Positions 29,280-37,909 of a DNA stretch of 64,000 nucleotides are shown in pieces (the first letter of the stretch is position 1; every line of letters starts with the position of its first letter). The DNA is taken from positions 930,001-994,000 of the forward strand of contig NZ_SDHX01000001.1 in NCBI RefSeq assembly GCF_004118375.1. The letters run 5' to 3'. The notes beneath the pieces are model-generated. The model saw only the letters and a list, made by a program, of their open reading frames with translations, had not been told where the DNA came from and ran no database searches. Made by a program: the position numbers and the translations under genes. The DNA is from Oleiharenicola lentus. Its GTDB lineage: Bacteria > Verrucomicrobiota > Verrucomicrobiia > Opitutales > Opitutaceae.

Positions 29280-29584
29280 ACCCCGCCGGACTCGAAACCT
29301 ACATCGCCCTGAGCGCGCTGCTCTTCGCCATCGGCTTCTTCGGGGTGCTGCTCCGCAAGAATACGCTCGTGATCTACATGTGCCTCGAGCTCATGCTGCT
29401 CGCCTCGACGCTCGCGCTGGTCGCGTTCTCGAAGTTTCAGCGCACGCTCGACGGCGCCGTCTTCGTCTTCTTCATTCTCACCATCGCCGCGGCCGAGGTC
29501 GCCGTCGGTCTCGCCATCATCGTCGCGCTCTTCCGCAAGCGCCACAGCGTCCACGTGGACGACCTGAACCTTTTGAAGCACTGA
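29276..29584 (+). CDS. nuoK: NADH-quinone oxidoreductase subunit K
   Basis: 102-residue three-helix subunit. The two membrane glutamates that form part of the proton path are visible in [10 protein letters not shown] and in [13 protein letters not shown]-terminus [18 protein letters not shown] matches the family. nuoL begins directly after its stop (1 base between). Confidence 0.95.
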   Translation: MNPAGLETYIALSALLFAIGFFGVLLRKNTLVIYMCLELMLLASTLALVAFSKFQRTLDGAVFVFFILTIAAAEVAVGLAIIVALFRKRHSVHVDDLNLLKH

Positions 29585-29585
29585 C

Positions 29586-31505
29586 ATGACGATGCTCTCG
29601 CACGCCATCCTGGTCCTGCTCCTGCCGCTCGCGTCGGCGGCGCTGATCGCGTTTTTCCTCCGCAAGCGCGGCGCCCTCGCCTCCTATCTCTCCACGGCCA
29701 CGGCCGGCGCCATCGCGGCGATCTCCATCATCCTGCTTCTGCACGGTGAGCGCTTTGAGCAGTCGTGGGAATGGCTCCGCTTCGGCGACTTCGCGATCTC
29801 GCTCGGCATCAAATACGACGACCTTGCGGCGCTGATGCTCTTCATCGTCGGGTTTGTGGGCTTCCTGATCCACGTCTTCTCGCTCGGCTACATGCACGAC
29901 GACGCAGCCCGCGCGCGGTTCTTCGGCGGCCTTTCCATCTTCATGTTCTCGATGATCGGCATCGTGCTCGCCGACAATCTGTTCATGATTTTCATCTTCT
30001 GGGAGCTGGTCGGCTTCAGCTCCTGGCTGCTGATCAACCACTATCACCAAAAGCAGTCCGCGGCCGACGCCTCGAAGAAGGCCTTCATTGTCAACCGCGT
30101 GGGCGACTTCGGCTTCCTGCTCGGCATCATCTGGTGCTTCTGGGCCAATGGCACGGTGAACTTCACCGCACTGGCCGAGCTCGGCGCCGCGCAAAAGCTG
30201 GTCTTTAGCACCGCCATTCCGCTCCTCCTGTTCTGCGGCGCGATGGGCAAGTCGGCGCAGATGCCCCTGCAGGTGTGGCTGCCCGACGCGATGGAGGGCC
30301 CGACGCCGGTTTCCGCGCTCATCCACGCCGCCACGATGGTGGCCGCCGGTATCTTCATGCTCTGCCGCGTCAACGTCCTCATGGTGCCGCAGGCGCTTGA
30401 GGTCATCATGTGGGTGGGCACCGTCACCGCGCTCTACGCCGCCCTGTGCGCCATCGTCCAGAGCGACATCAAGAAGGTGCTGGCCTACTCGACGCTCTCG
30501 CAGCTCGGCTACATGGTCGCGGCGTTTGGGTTGGGGAGTTTGGATCAATCGCATCAGGCCAGTGCGCTGACCGTTGGTGCTAGCGGTATGCAGCATGAGC
30601 ACGCGACGTTCATCATGGCCACCGCCGCCGGCGTCGGCGCCGCGATGTTCCACCTCACGACGCACGCCTTCTTCAAGGCCCTCATGTTCCTCGGCTCCGG
30701 CTCCGTCATCCACGGCTGCCACCACGAGCAGGACATCTTCAAGATGGGCGGCCTCGCGAAGAAGATGCCGGTCACCTTCGCGACCTTCACGATCGGCGTG
30801 CTCGCCATCATCGGCATGCCGCTCCTGTCGGGCTTCTTCTCCAAGGATGCGATCCTCTACCTCGCGATGAAGAACAACACCGCGGTCTTCGCCCTGCTGG
30901 CGCTCACCGCCGTGATCACCTCGTTCTACATGATCCGCCTTTGGAAGATCACTTTCCTGGGCACGCCCCGCTCCAAGGACGCCGAGCACGCGCACGAGAG
31001 CGGCTTCGTCATGACGCTGCCGCTGATCATCCTCGCCGTGCTATCTGTTGTTGGCGGTTACGGTTTCGCCTTCGGCAAGCTGGGCGGCGAGATCGCCGCC
31101 CTTGTCCCGCACGCCCACGGCTCCGACCACACCGTCATCCTGCTCGTCTCGCTGGCGGTCATGACGCTCGGCGGCGGTGCCGCACTTTTCTTCTACAAGC
31201 CCTCCGACCACGACACGCTGGAGGAGAAGTCGCAGGGCCTGTTCCGTCTGCTGACCGGTGTGAAGGAGTCCTTCGACAAGGCCTACGACTACTACGTCGC
31301 CAAGGTGCAGCAGCGCTTCGCGATGCTGATCAACTTCCTGGAGCAGATCTTCCTCGCCGGCCTGATCATCCGCGGCGTCGCCGGCATCGTCGGCTTCATC
31401 GGCCTCGGCGCCCGCGCGCTCTACACCGGCAGCCTCCACGTTTACGTTTACTGGTTCCTGCTCGGCGCCGTCGTCCTCTGGGCCTTCGCCTCTGGCATTC
31501 TCTAA
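29586..31505 (+). CDS. nuoL: NADH-quinone oxidoreductase subunit L
   Basis: 639-residue antiporter-like subunit, a proton channel with about 16 helices and the long lateral helix at the C-terminus. Conserved WELVGFSSWLLINHY holds the key Glu, and KSAQMPLQVWLPDAMEGPTP the key Lys region. A stretch at about 30525-30600 (residues about 313-338) uses unusually AT-rich codons compared with the rest of the gene and corresponds to a loop (SLDQSHQASALTVGASG), suggesting a local insertion. ATG at 29586; an ATG two codons later is possible. Confidence 0.95.
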   Translation: MTMLSHAILVLLLPLASAALIAFFLRKRGALASYLSTATAGAIAAISIILLLHGERFEQSWEWLRFGDFAISLGIKYDDLAALMLFIVGFVGFLIHVFSLGYMHDDAARARFFGGLSIFMFSMIGIVLADNLFMIFIFWELVGFSSWLLINHYHQKQSAADASKKAFIVNRVGDFGFLLGIIWCFWANGTVNFTALAELGAAQKLVFSTAIPLLLFCGAMGKSAQMPLQVWLPDAMEGPTPVSALIHAATMVAAGIFMLCRVNVLMVPQALEVIMWVGTVTALYAALCAIVQSDIKKVLAYSTLSQLGYMVAAFGLGSLDQSHQASALTVGASGMQHEHATFIMATAAGVGAAMFHLTTHAFFKALMFLGSGSVIHGCHHEQDIFKMGGLAKKMPVTFATFTIGVLAIIGMPLLSGFFSKDAILYLAMKNNTAVFALLALTAVITSFYMIRLWKITFLGTPRSKDAEHAHESGFVMTLPLIILAVLSVVGGYGFAFGKLGGEIAALVPHAHGSDHTVILLVSLAVMTLGGGAALFFYKPSDHDTLEEKSQGLFRLLTGVKESFDKAYDYYVAKVQQRFAMLINFLEQIFLAGLIIRGVAGIVGFIGLGARALYTGSLHVYVYWFLLGAVVLWAFASGIL

Positions 31506-31508
31506 GTC

Positions 31509-33038
31509 GTGAATTCTTCCAACGCCCAACTTCTGCAGCTCGCCATCGCCACGCCGCTCGTGGCCGCGCTCATCATCGCGCTCGGGCTGCCCAAGCGGTT
31601 TGCCACGAAGCTGGCCCTCGTCGCCTTTGCCGTCCCGGCGGTGGTCGCGCTCTGGCTCTGGTCGCAGTATCCGGCCGAGGGCGGCACGGGATACCACTAC
31701 CTGAGCTCGATTGACACCGGTCTCGCGAACTACGGCATCAGCCTGAAGCTCGGCCTCAACGGTATCGCGCTGCCCATGTTCCTCCTCGCGGCCATCGTTG
31801 GCGGTGCGGCCGGGCTCTACGCTCTGCGCTCCTCGGCCGAGCGGCTGAAGACCTACCTCGTGCTCCTGCTCATCATGCACGGCGGCCTCTTGGGCGTCTT
31901 CGCCTCGGTGGACATCTTCTTCTTCTATTTCTTCCACGAACTGGCCCTGATCCCGACCTTCATCATGGTCGGCATCTGGGGCGGACGCGACCGCAACTAC
32001 GCGGCGATGAAGATGACGATCTACCTCACCGTCGGCGCCATGCTGTCGCTGATCGGCCTCATCGCGATCTACGTGAAGAGCGGGGCCAACACCTTCGACC
32101 TGATCTCGCTCAAGGAGGCCATCGCCGCCGACGGCCTCGCGGTCACGACGCAGAAACACATCTTCGGCGTCCTGATGTTCGGCTTCGGCATCCTCGTCTC
32201 TCTCTGGCCGCTGCACACTTGGGCTCCACTGGGCTACGGCGCTGCGCCCAGCTCGGCCGCCATGCTGCATGCCGGCGTGCTTAAGAAGTTCGGTCTCTAC
32301 GGCCTGATCCAGATTGCCCTGCCGCTGTTGCCGACGGGGGCTGCGCACTGGGCCTGGCCGCTGGCCGTGCTGGCCGCCGTGGGCAACGTCCTCATCATCG
32401 GTTTCGTCACCATGGCCCAGCGCGACCTGAAGCAGATGCTCGGTTACAGCTCGGTCATGCACATGGGCTACTGCTTCCTCGGCATCGCCGCCCTCTCGAC
32501 TGTCGGCACTGGCGGCGTGGTGCTGCTCATGGTGGCGCACGGTCTCTCGGTGGCGCTGCTCTTCCTGCTCGCGACCTGCATCCATCATCGCACCCACACC
32601 TTCGACCTGTCGGAGATGGGTGGCCTTGCGCAGAAGACCCCCGTGCTCGCGGGCTTCTTTGTGGCGGCTACCATGGCCAGCGTCGGCCTGCCCGGCTTCG
32701 CCAACTTCTGGGGCGAACTCACCGTCTTCGTCGCCCTCTGGAAATTCTCGCCCGGCCTGACCGCCGTGGCCATCGCCGGGGTCATCATCTCGGCCATCTA
32801 CGGTCTGCGCGCCGCGGCCCGGGTGTTTTTCGGCCCGCAGAGCGAACCGCTCCAGCGCGTGCTCAAGGCCCATCCGCCGCTGGACCTCGGCTGGGGCGAG
32901 CGTCTGCCCGCCCTGCTCCTGTTGGCTGCGCTCCTGTTCTTCGGCTTCTACCCGAAGTCCATCTCCCTGCCCGTGGATCAGGCGCTAAATCCGCCGGCCA
33001 AGGTGGCCGACGTCGCGCCCGTCTCCTTCCAACGCTGA
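31509..33038 (+). CDS. nuoM: NADH-quinone oxidoreductase subunit M
   Basis: 509-residue antiporter-like proton channel with about 14 helices. Conserved features include the FFHELALIPTFIMVGIWGG segment with the channel Glu and LWPLHTWAPLGYGAAPSSAA with the Lys-to-Leu region of the second half-channel. The start is a GTG at 31509, 3 bases after the nuoL stop, because no ATG lies upstream of the first helix. nuoN follows after 12 bases. Confidence 0.94.
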   Translation: MNSSNAQLLQLAIATPLVAALIIALGLPKRFATKLALVAFAVPAVVALWLWSQYPAEGGTGYHYLSSIDTGLANYGISLKLGLNGIALPMFLLAAIVGGAAGLYALRSSAERLKTYLVLLLIMHGGLLGVFASVDIFFFYFFHELALIPTFIMVGIWGGRDRNYAAMKMTIYLTVGAMLSLIGLIAIYVKSGANTFDLISLKEAIAADGLAVTTQKHIFGVLMFGFGILVSLWPLHTWAPLGYGAAPSSAAMLHAGVLKKFGLYGLIQIALPLLPTGAAHWAWPLAVLAAVGNVLIIGFVTMAQRDLKQMLGYSSVMHMGYCFLGIAALSTVGTGGVVLLMVAHGLSVALLFLLATCIHHRTHTFDLSEMGGLAQKTPVLAGFFVAATMASVGLPGFANFWGELTVFVALWKFSPGLTAVAIAGVIISAIYGLRAAARVFFGPQSEPLQRVLKAHPPLDLGWGERLPALLLLAALLFFGFYPKSISLPVDQALNPPAKVADVAPVSFQR

Positions 33039-33050
33039 TTTCCCGCCGCC

Positions 33051-34565
33051 ATGTCCCCGGAACTACTCAAGGCAGTTGCTGATTCGAACCACTGGTGGGC
33101 CATCGGGCCGGAGATCATCCTGGCCTGCGCCGCGCTGGGCCTGCTGGTGCTGGAAATCGTAACGCCCAAGGAGCACCACCGCTACATCCCGGCCATGGCG
33201 ATCGCCTCGCTGGGCATGGTGCTGGCTGCGGTCATCGTCACCTTCACGAGCACGACCTGGAGTGAGGAAATGCTGTTTGGCGGGCTGATCCGGCTCACCG
33301 CCGCCGGGCAGATTGCTCGCGTGTTTTTCCTCACCTCGTCGCTGCTGGTCTGTTTCCTCGCCACCATCTGCCTGCCGCGCGCGAAGATGCCCCGCGTGGA
33401 GTTCTACCACATCGTGCTGGTCGTGACCTCGGCGCTCATGCTGCTCGCCCACAGCAACCACTTCGCGATGTTCTTCGTCGCCCTGGAGACGGTCACCATC
33501 GGGTTCTACATTCTTGTCAGTTATTTCCGCGACAACGCGCTCACGCTCGAGGCCGGCCTCAAGTACCTCGTGCTCGGCGCGCTCAGCTCGGCGATCATGC
33601 TCTTCGGCATCGTGCTGCTTTACGGCGCGGTCGGCCGCGTGGAGTTGGACGGCTTTGTCCGCACCGGTTTCGACTTCGCCGTGGTGCGCGGTTTCCTGGA
33701 GCAAAACCCCGACAGCTTCCTCGCGCTTGCCGGCTCGTTGCTGGTGATCGGCGGTGTGGCGTTCAAGATCGGCGCCTTCCCATTCCACGTCTGGGTGCCC
33801 GATGTCTATCAGGGCGCGCCGACGCCGGTTACGGCCTTCCTCGCCGTCTCGTCCAAGGCGGCCGGTTTCGCCGTGCTGCTCACGCTGGTGCTCGACGTCT
33901 TCGCCCCGCTGAGCGACAAGCTCGTGCCCGTGCTTTCCGTGCTCGCCGCTGCCACGATCCTGATCGGCAACCTGTCCGCCTTGAAGCAACGCAACGCCAA
34001 GCGCCTGATGGGCCTTTCCGGTGTCTCTCATGCAGGTTACCTACTGATGGGCGTGATCGCCGCGCTCACCGTGCCGTGGGCGGCCGGTGCCGTGTGGTTC
34101 TACCTGTTCACCTACCTCTTCGCCTCGATGGCGGTGTTCGGCGTCATGGCGTATCTCGCCGGCGCCGACGACACCGCGCAGGAGCTCGACCACTACGACA
34201 AGCTGGCCAAGGAGCGCCCATTCCTCGGCGCCGTGCTCGCGGTTGGCGTCGGCTCGCTGGCCGGCATCCCTCCGCTGGCCGGCTTCATGGGCAAGCTGCT
34301 GATCTTCGTCGCCGCGTTCCAAGCCCACCTCTACGGCCTGCTCGCCGTGGCCATCGTCGGTGTGGTGGTATCGATCTATTACTACTTCGGCTGGATCAAG
34401 GCCGCCTTCTTCGAGACGTGGACGCCCAATCCGGAGGCCGCCCCCGCCCGCCCGGCCGCGACCGCGCCCACGCTGGTGGGCAGCGCCATCCTCGCCTCGC
34501 TCGCCCTCGTCACGGTTCTCCTCGGTTTCTACCAGGAGCCGCTCACGCGCTGGCTGCTGCCGTGA
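33051..34565 (+). CDS. nuoN: NADH-quinone oxidoreductase subunit N
   Basis: 504-residue antiporter-like subunit and last gene of the operon. The helices around FFVALETVTIGFYILVSYFR and GAFPFHVWVPDVYQGAPTPV carry the channel glutamate and lysine surroundings. The C-terminal helix is followed by a short tail ending RWLLP. No clear intrinsic terminator follows in the 77 bases before the next gene, which is on the same strand. Confidence 0.94.
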   Translation: MSPELLKAVADSNHWWAIGPEIILACAALGLLVLEIVTPKEHHRYIPAMAIASLGMVLAAVIVTFTSTTWSEEMLFGGLIRLTAAGQIARVFFLTSSLLVCFLATICLPRAKMPRVEFYHIVLVVTSALMLLAHSNHFAMFFVALETVTIGFYILVSYFRDNALTLEAGLKYLVLGALSSAIMLFGIVLLYGAVGRVELDGFVRTGFDFAVVRGFLEQNPDSFLALAGSLLVIGGVAFKIGAFPFHVWVPDVYQGAPTPVTAFLAVSSKAAGFAVLLTLVLDVFAPLSDKLVPVLSVLAAATILIGNLSALKQRNAKRLMGLSGVSHAGYLLMGVIAALTVPWAAGAVWFYLFTYLFASMAVFGVMAYLAGADDTAQELDHYDKLAKERPFLGAVLAVGVGSLAGIPPLAGFMGKLLIFVAAFQAHLYGLLAVAIVGVVVSIYYYFGWIKAAFFETWTPNPEAAPARPAATAPTLVGSAILASLALVTVLLGFYQEPLTRWLLP

Positions 34566-34642
34566 TTTAGTGGGTGCCGGACGCCTTAAAAGAGGCGGTT
34601 TGAATTCTGCGCTTGGGAGCGAATAGCCGTTAGGGTAGCGGC

Positions 34643-37426
34643 ATGTTCCTCGGGAGGAGAGCATGCTTCACAGGCTTGGCCTGTCTTTTGGCTGCGTTCT
34701 TGGAATCGCAGGCCCAGACTGGCACAGCCCTGGTGCGCCACGCGCCGACGCTCAACGGACGGGTGGAGGGCTCGGTTCAAGTTCTGACCGCGGAGAGTGT
34801 GACGTTTAACAGCAGCGCAAACGTCACCGGTGATCTTCTCTTGCCCGGAACGCCGACGGTGCAGCTGAACGGCAACGTGGTTTACGGCGGCACGGTTGAG
34901 GGGCTCGGCGTCGCCACGCCGACCAGCCACAAGGTAATGCTCAATACTGGCTCCCGGCTCGGGCATGTGATCCGACGCACTGATCCCGTTGCCTTGCCGT
35001 CCGTCGGCAAACCGCCTCAACCCACCGGCACGCGGAGCGTGTCGCTCAACAGTCCGGGCCAGTCGCCAGGCGACTTTTCCACGCTCAAGAATCTCACTTT
35101 AAACAGCAACGTCGGACACATCGTCGTGCCTCCCGGCACATACGGTAATTTCAACGCCAACGCCGGCAGTGGTTTCACTCTCGGCGTCGTCGGCGACACT
35201 GCGCCGGCCCTTTATCATTTCCAAAACCTCACGCTGAACAGCAACAGCTCCTTCACCGTGATCGGCCCTGTGGTTGTGACGGTGGACGGCGGCTTTTCAA
35301 CCAACGCGGACATGGGTGCATCCGGTCATTCAGAATGGCTGCAGCTTCGCATCGCTGGCGGCGGACTCTCGGTCAACGGCAGTCGTACGGTGCATGCCTT
35401 CCTCAAGGCGCCAGACGGCACACTCACGCTCAACGGCGGCAGCCGGTTTGTCGGCGCGGTCAGCTGCGACCGGCTCATCGTCAACAGCAGCGCGGTGCTG
35501 CAACTGGTCCCGCCTGCCGTCAACCAGTTGCCGAGCGTGACAATCACCCGCCCGGTCGGCTTGGCGCGCTTCGTGGCACCCGCGAGTTTCGCTCTCGAGG
35601 CCGAGGCGGCAGACTCGGATGGCACGGTGACGCGAGTCGATTTTTACCAGGGTGACGTGAAAGTGGGTGAGGCAACCGCTGTTCCCTACGTCGTGCCCTG
35701 GTCTCTCGCGGCTCCCGGTAGTTACACCTTCACTGCCAAAGCCATTGACGACAAGGGAGCGGTCGCCACCTCGACGGAGCTCAGCGTCGTGGTTCAGGCG
35801 GAGCCGACCGGTCTGCCTTTTGTCGCGGACTTCGAGCCGGGGGAGAACTACCGGCCTGGCGCTCTGCATGGCCAGCAAGGCTGGACGGCGACAGACAAGG
35901 TTGCGGTGCTGGATGAGCCCAACGCATCGAGCGCGCAGGAAGTGACGTTGCCTGGGGGCGAGCCATCCGAGAGTCTACAGGTGAGGCTTGTCGGCGGGAC
36001 CATCTCTCCCGTGTTCACCGATGTGCTTTTGCGGCCGGTTGCCGCTGCGTCGCCCGAAGATGCCGTGATCTTGTTCACCCACGGCACCCGAGTAGCCTTG
36101 GTCGGCACGAGTTCTTCGGCTGTCTTGCAGGCCGCCCAAGGCTCGGCTGGCGGAACCGTTTGGCTCGACACTGGATACGCCGTGCCGGTGGATACCAGCT
36201 TGCGTGCCAACGTCTGGCTGCGTCTTACCCTTCGCGAAGACTACACCACCGGGAAGTGGGACCTTTACGCCGATGGTCGGATGATCGCGGTGGATCTGCC
36301 GTTCAACGATCCGGCCACAGCCTCCTATACCGGCTTCTCTGTGATCGGCCACGCCAGTCAAGGGGCAAGCATGGATGACTTCTACGCGGGAGTCGATAAT
36401 CCGTTGTTTGCCGATGCCGATCTCGACGGCATGGATGACACGTGGGAAACAGCCCGGGGCCTCAACCCCGCAGTCAATGACCGCACCGGCGACTCGGATG
36501 ATGACAGAATCTCCAACATTCAGGAATACCTGTTAGGGACACATCCCACTCAAGCCGATACAGATGGCGACGGTTTGGCCGATGGTTGGGAGCGGCAGCA
36601 TGGTTTTAACCCGATCAGCGCCGACGATAACTTTGCTGATACCGATCTCGATGGCTTGATGGACGGGCATGAATCCCAGTCAGGCACCAACCCGAGACTG
36701 ATTGATTCAGATAGCGACGGAATCGGAGATGCGGTGGAAGTCCTGCTCGGCTACGACCCGACCCGAGTTCAAGCCGGCATCTCTCTTGCTACTGATGCTG
36801 ATGGCGACGGTCTTACGCTGGAGCAAGAACTTGTGCTCGGGACCGATCCCGCAGTGCCTGACAGCCTTGGTAGTCAAGACCGTGACGGCGACGGCCTGCC
36901 GGACAAATGGGAACTCGCACAGGGTTTGAATCCGCTCGTGGCCAACATAGGCGGTATGGTTAATGAGGATGCTGACGGCGACGGCCTGACTTTGATCCAC
37001 GAGGCGAGGGTGGGCACCAATCCCCAATCCGCCGACACCGATGGCGACGGCATGCGCGACGACCACGAAGTCCATCGGGGCCTTGATCCGCTCGCCGACG
37101 ACGGTACCGCCGACCCCGACGGAGATAGCCTCAACAACCGGGAGGAATACCGGCGCGGCACCAATCCCCGCGATTACTACAACGGCATCATGCATGAAAT
37201 CCTGCCGCTGATCGGCGGCGATTTCGATCTGGGCTCCGGCGGCGTGATGGCCGTGCGGGTTGTGGATGCCGTTGGCAATCCGCTGATCAACGCGCCCGTG
37301 ACACTGACCATCGAAAGTGGTGATTCCCAAATCGCCCTCACCTTGAACGGACCGTTGGTCGGGCAGACCGCGGACGTTCGCACCGGCTCCGACGGCATCG
37401 CCCGCGTCTATCTTCGCACGCCATGA
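34643..37426 (+). CDS. Secreted multidomain protein with thrombospondin type 3 repeats
   Basis: 927 residues, signal peptide about 1-25. Residues about 30-290 are a repetitive beta-rich region with many LNS/LNG units, likely a beta-solenoid. An Ig-like domain follows (about 300-390), then a LamG-like region (about 395-590), a run of calcium-binding DxDxDGxxD repeats (about 590-850) and a C-terminal invasin-like Ig domain (about 860-927). Such repeat proteins sit on the cell surface and bind calcium. First gene of a five-gene locus; its stop overlaps the next start (ATGA). Function unknown; adhesion or polymer binding is the natural guess. Confidence 0.78.
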   Translation: MFLGRRACFTGLACLLAAFLESQAQTGTALVRHAPTLNGRVEGSVQVLTAESVTFNSSANVTGDLLLPGTPTVQLNGNVVYGGTVEGLGVATPTSHKVMLNTGSRLGHVIRRTDPVALPSVGKPPQPTGTRSVSLNSPGQSPGDFSTLKNLTLNSNVGHIVVPPGTYGNFNANAGSGFTLGVVGDTAPALYHFQNLTLNSNSSFTVIGPVVVTVDGGFSTNADMGASGHSEWLQLRIAGGGLSVNGSRTVHAFLKAPDGTLTLNGGSRFVGAVSCDRLIVNSSAVLQLVPPAVNQLPSVTITRPVGLARFVAPASFALEAEAADSDGTVTRVDFYQGDVKVGEATAVPYVVPWSLAAPGSYTFTAKAIDDKGAVATSTELSVVVQAEPTGLPFVADFEPGENYRPGALHGQQGWTATDKVAVLDEPNASSAQEVTLPGGEPSESLQVRLVGGTISPVFTDVLLRPVAAASPEDAVILFTHGTRVALVGTSSSAVLQAAQGSAGGTVWLDTGYAVPVDTSLRANVWLRLTLREDYTTGKWDLYADGRMIAVDLPFNDPATASYTGFSVIGHASQGASMDDFYAGVDNPLFADADLDGMDDTWETARGLNPAVNDRTGDSDDDRISNIQEYLLGTHPTQADTDGDGLADGWERQHGFNPISADDNFADTDLDGLMDGHESQSGTNPRLIDSDSDGIGDAVEVLLGYDPTRVQAGISLATDADGDGLTLEQELVLGTDPAVPDSLGSQDRDGDGLPDKWELAQGLNPLVANIGGMVNEDADGDGLTLIHEARVGTNPQSADTDGDGMRDDHEVHRGLDPLADDGTADPDGDSLNNREEYRRGTNPRDYYNGIMHEILPLIGGDFDLGSGGVMAVRVVDAVGNPLINAPVTLTIESGDSQIALTLNGPLVGQTADVRTGSDGIARVYLRTP

Positions 37427-37902
37427 ACACATCTTTTTCCTCGATGCTCAGGGTCTTTCGACAGGCAATCGGCGGCGCCGCACTGCTGCTGGCCTCCGCG
37501 GCCTTCGCGCAAATTCAGGGCGCCGTGTGGCATTCAAAGACCGCCGGTCCGGCCGGCCAGTTGATGGCATTTTTCCCAAAACCAAACACGGTCAGCGGCA
37601 GTCCGGAGCTTCTTGTGGTGCCGCTGCTCGGTCCCCGGAGGCAGCTGCTAGCTGATGGTCGGCTGAGGGTGTGGGTCGGGCGCAGCGACGGCACTTCGCT
37701 TCCCGGTGTCACGGTCACACTGCGCGTGCCGGAAACCGGCAATGTCCTGGTAAGTGATGGGGCACGGGTGACCAATGTGACAGTGCAAGCCAACGAGCAC
37801 GGGATCGCCGAGGTGCGGATCGCGGCTCCAGACGTGCCACCGATCAGCACGGGGGATGGAGACGGTGGTGAAGGCGGAGGCGGTGAAGTTCCGGTGCCCT
37901 GA
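37423..37902 (+). CDS. Small secreted Ig-like protein
   Basis: 159 residues with a signal peptide ending about residue 30 (ALLLASAAFAQ). The core, about 70-135, looks like a bacterial Ig-like/invasin domain: GVTVTLRVPETGN followed by VTVQANEHGIAEVRI, similar in pattern to the C-terminal domain of the preceding gene. The tail is Gly/Glu/Pro-rich. Coupled to the upstream gene by ATGA and 7 bases before the next gene, so it belongs to the same operon. Confidence 0.65.
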   Translation: MNTSFSSMLRVFRQAIGGAALLLASAAFAQIQGAVWHSKTAGPAGQLMAFFPKPNTVSGSPELLVVPLLGPRRQLLADGRLRVWVGRSDGTSLPGVTVTLRVPETGNVLVSDGARVTNVTVQANEHGIAEVRIAAPDVPPISTGDGDGGEGGGGEVPVP

Positions 37903-37909
37903 TCTTCCA

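Noticed and set aside
36400-37180. Repeated DxDGD coding units, possible DNA repeat array or CRISPR
   Set aside because: Irregular spacing and diverged bases; they are thrombospondin type 3 protein repeats. No CRISPR array is seen anywhere in the window.
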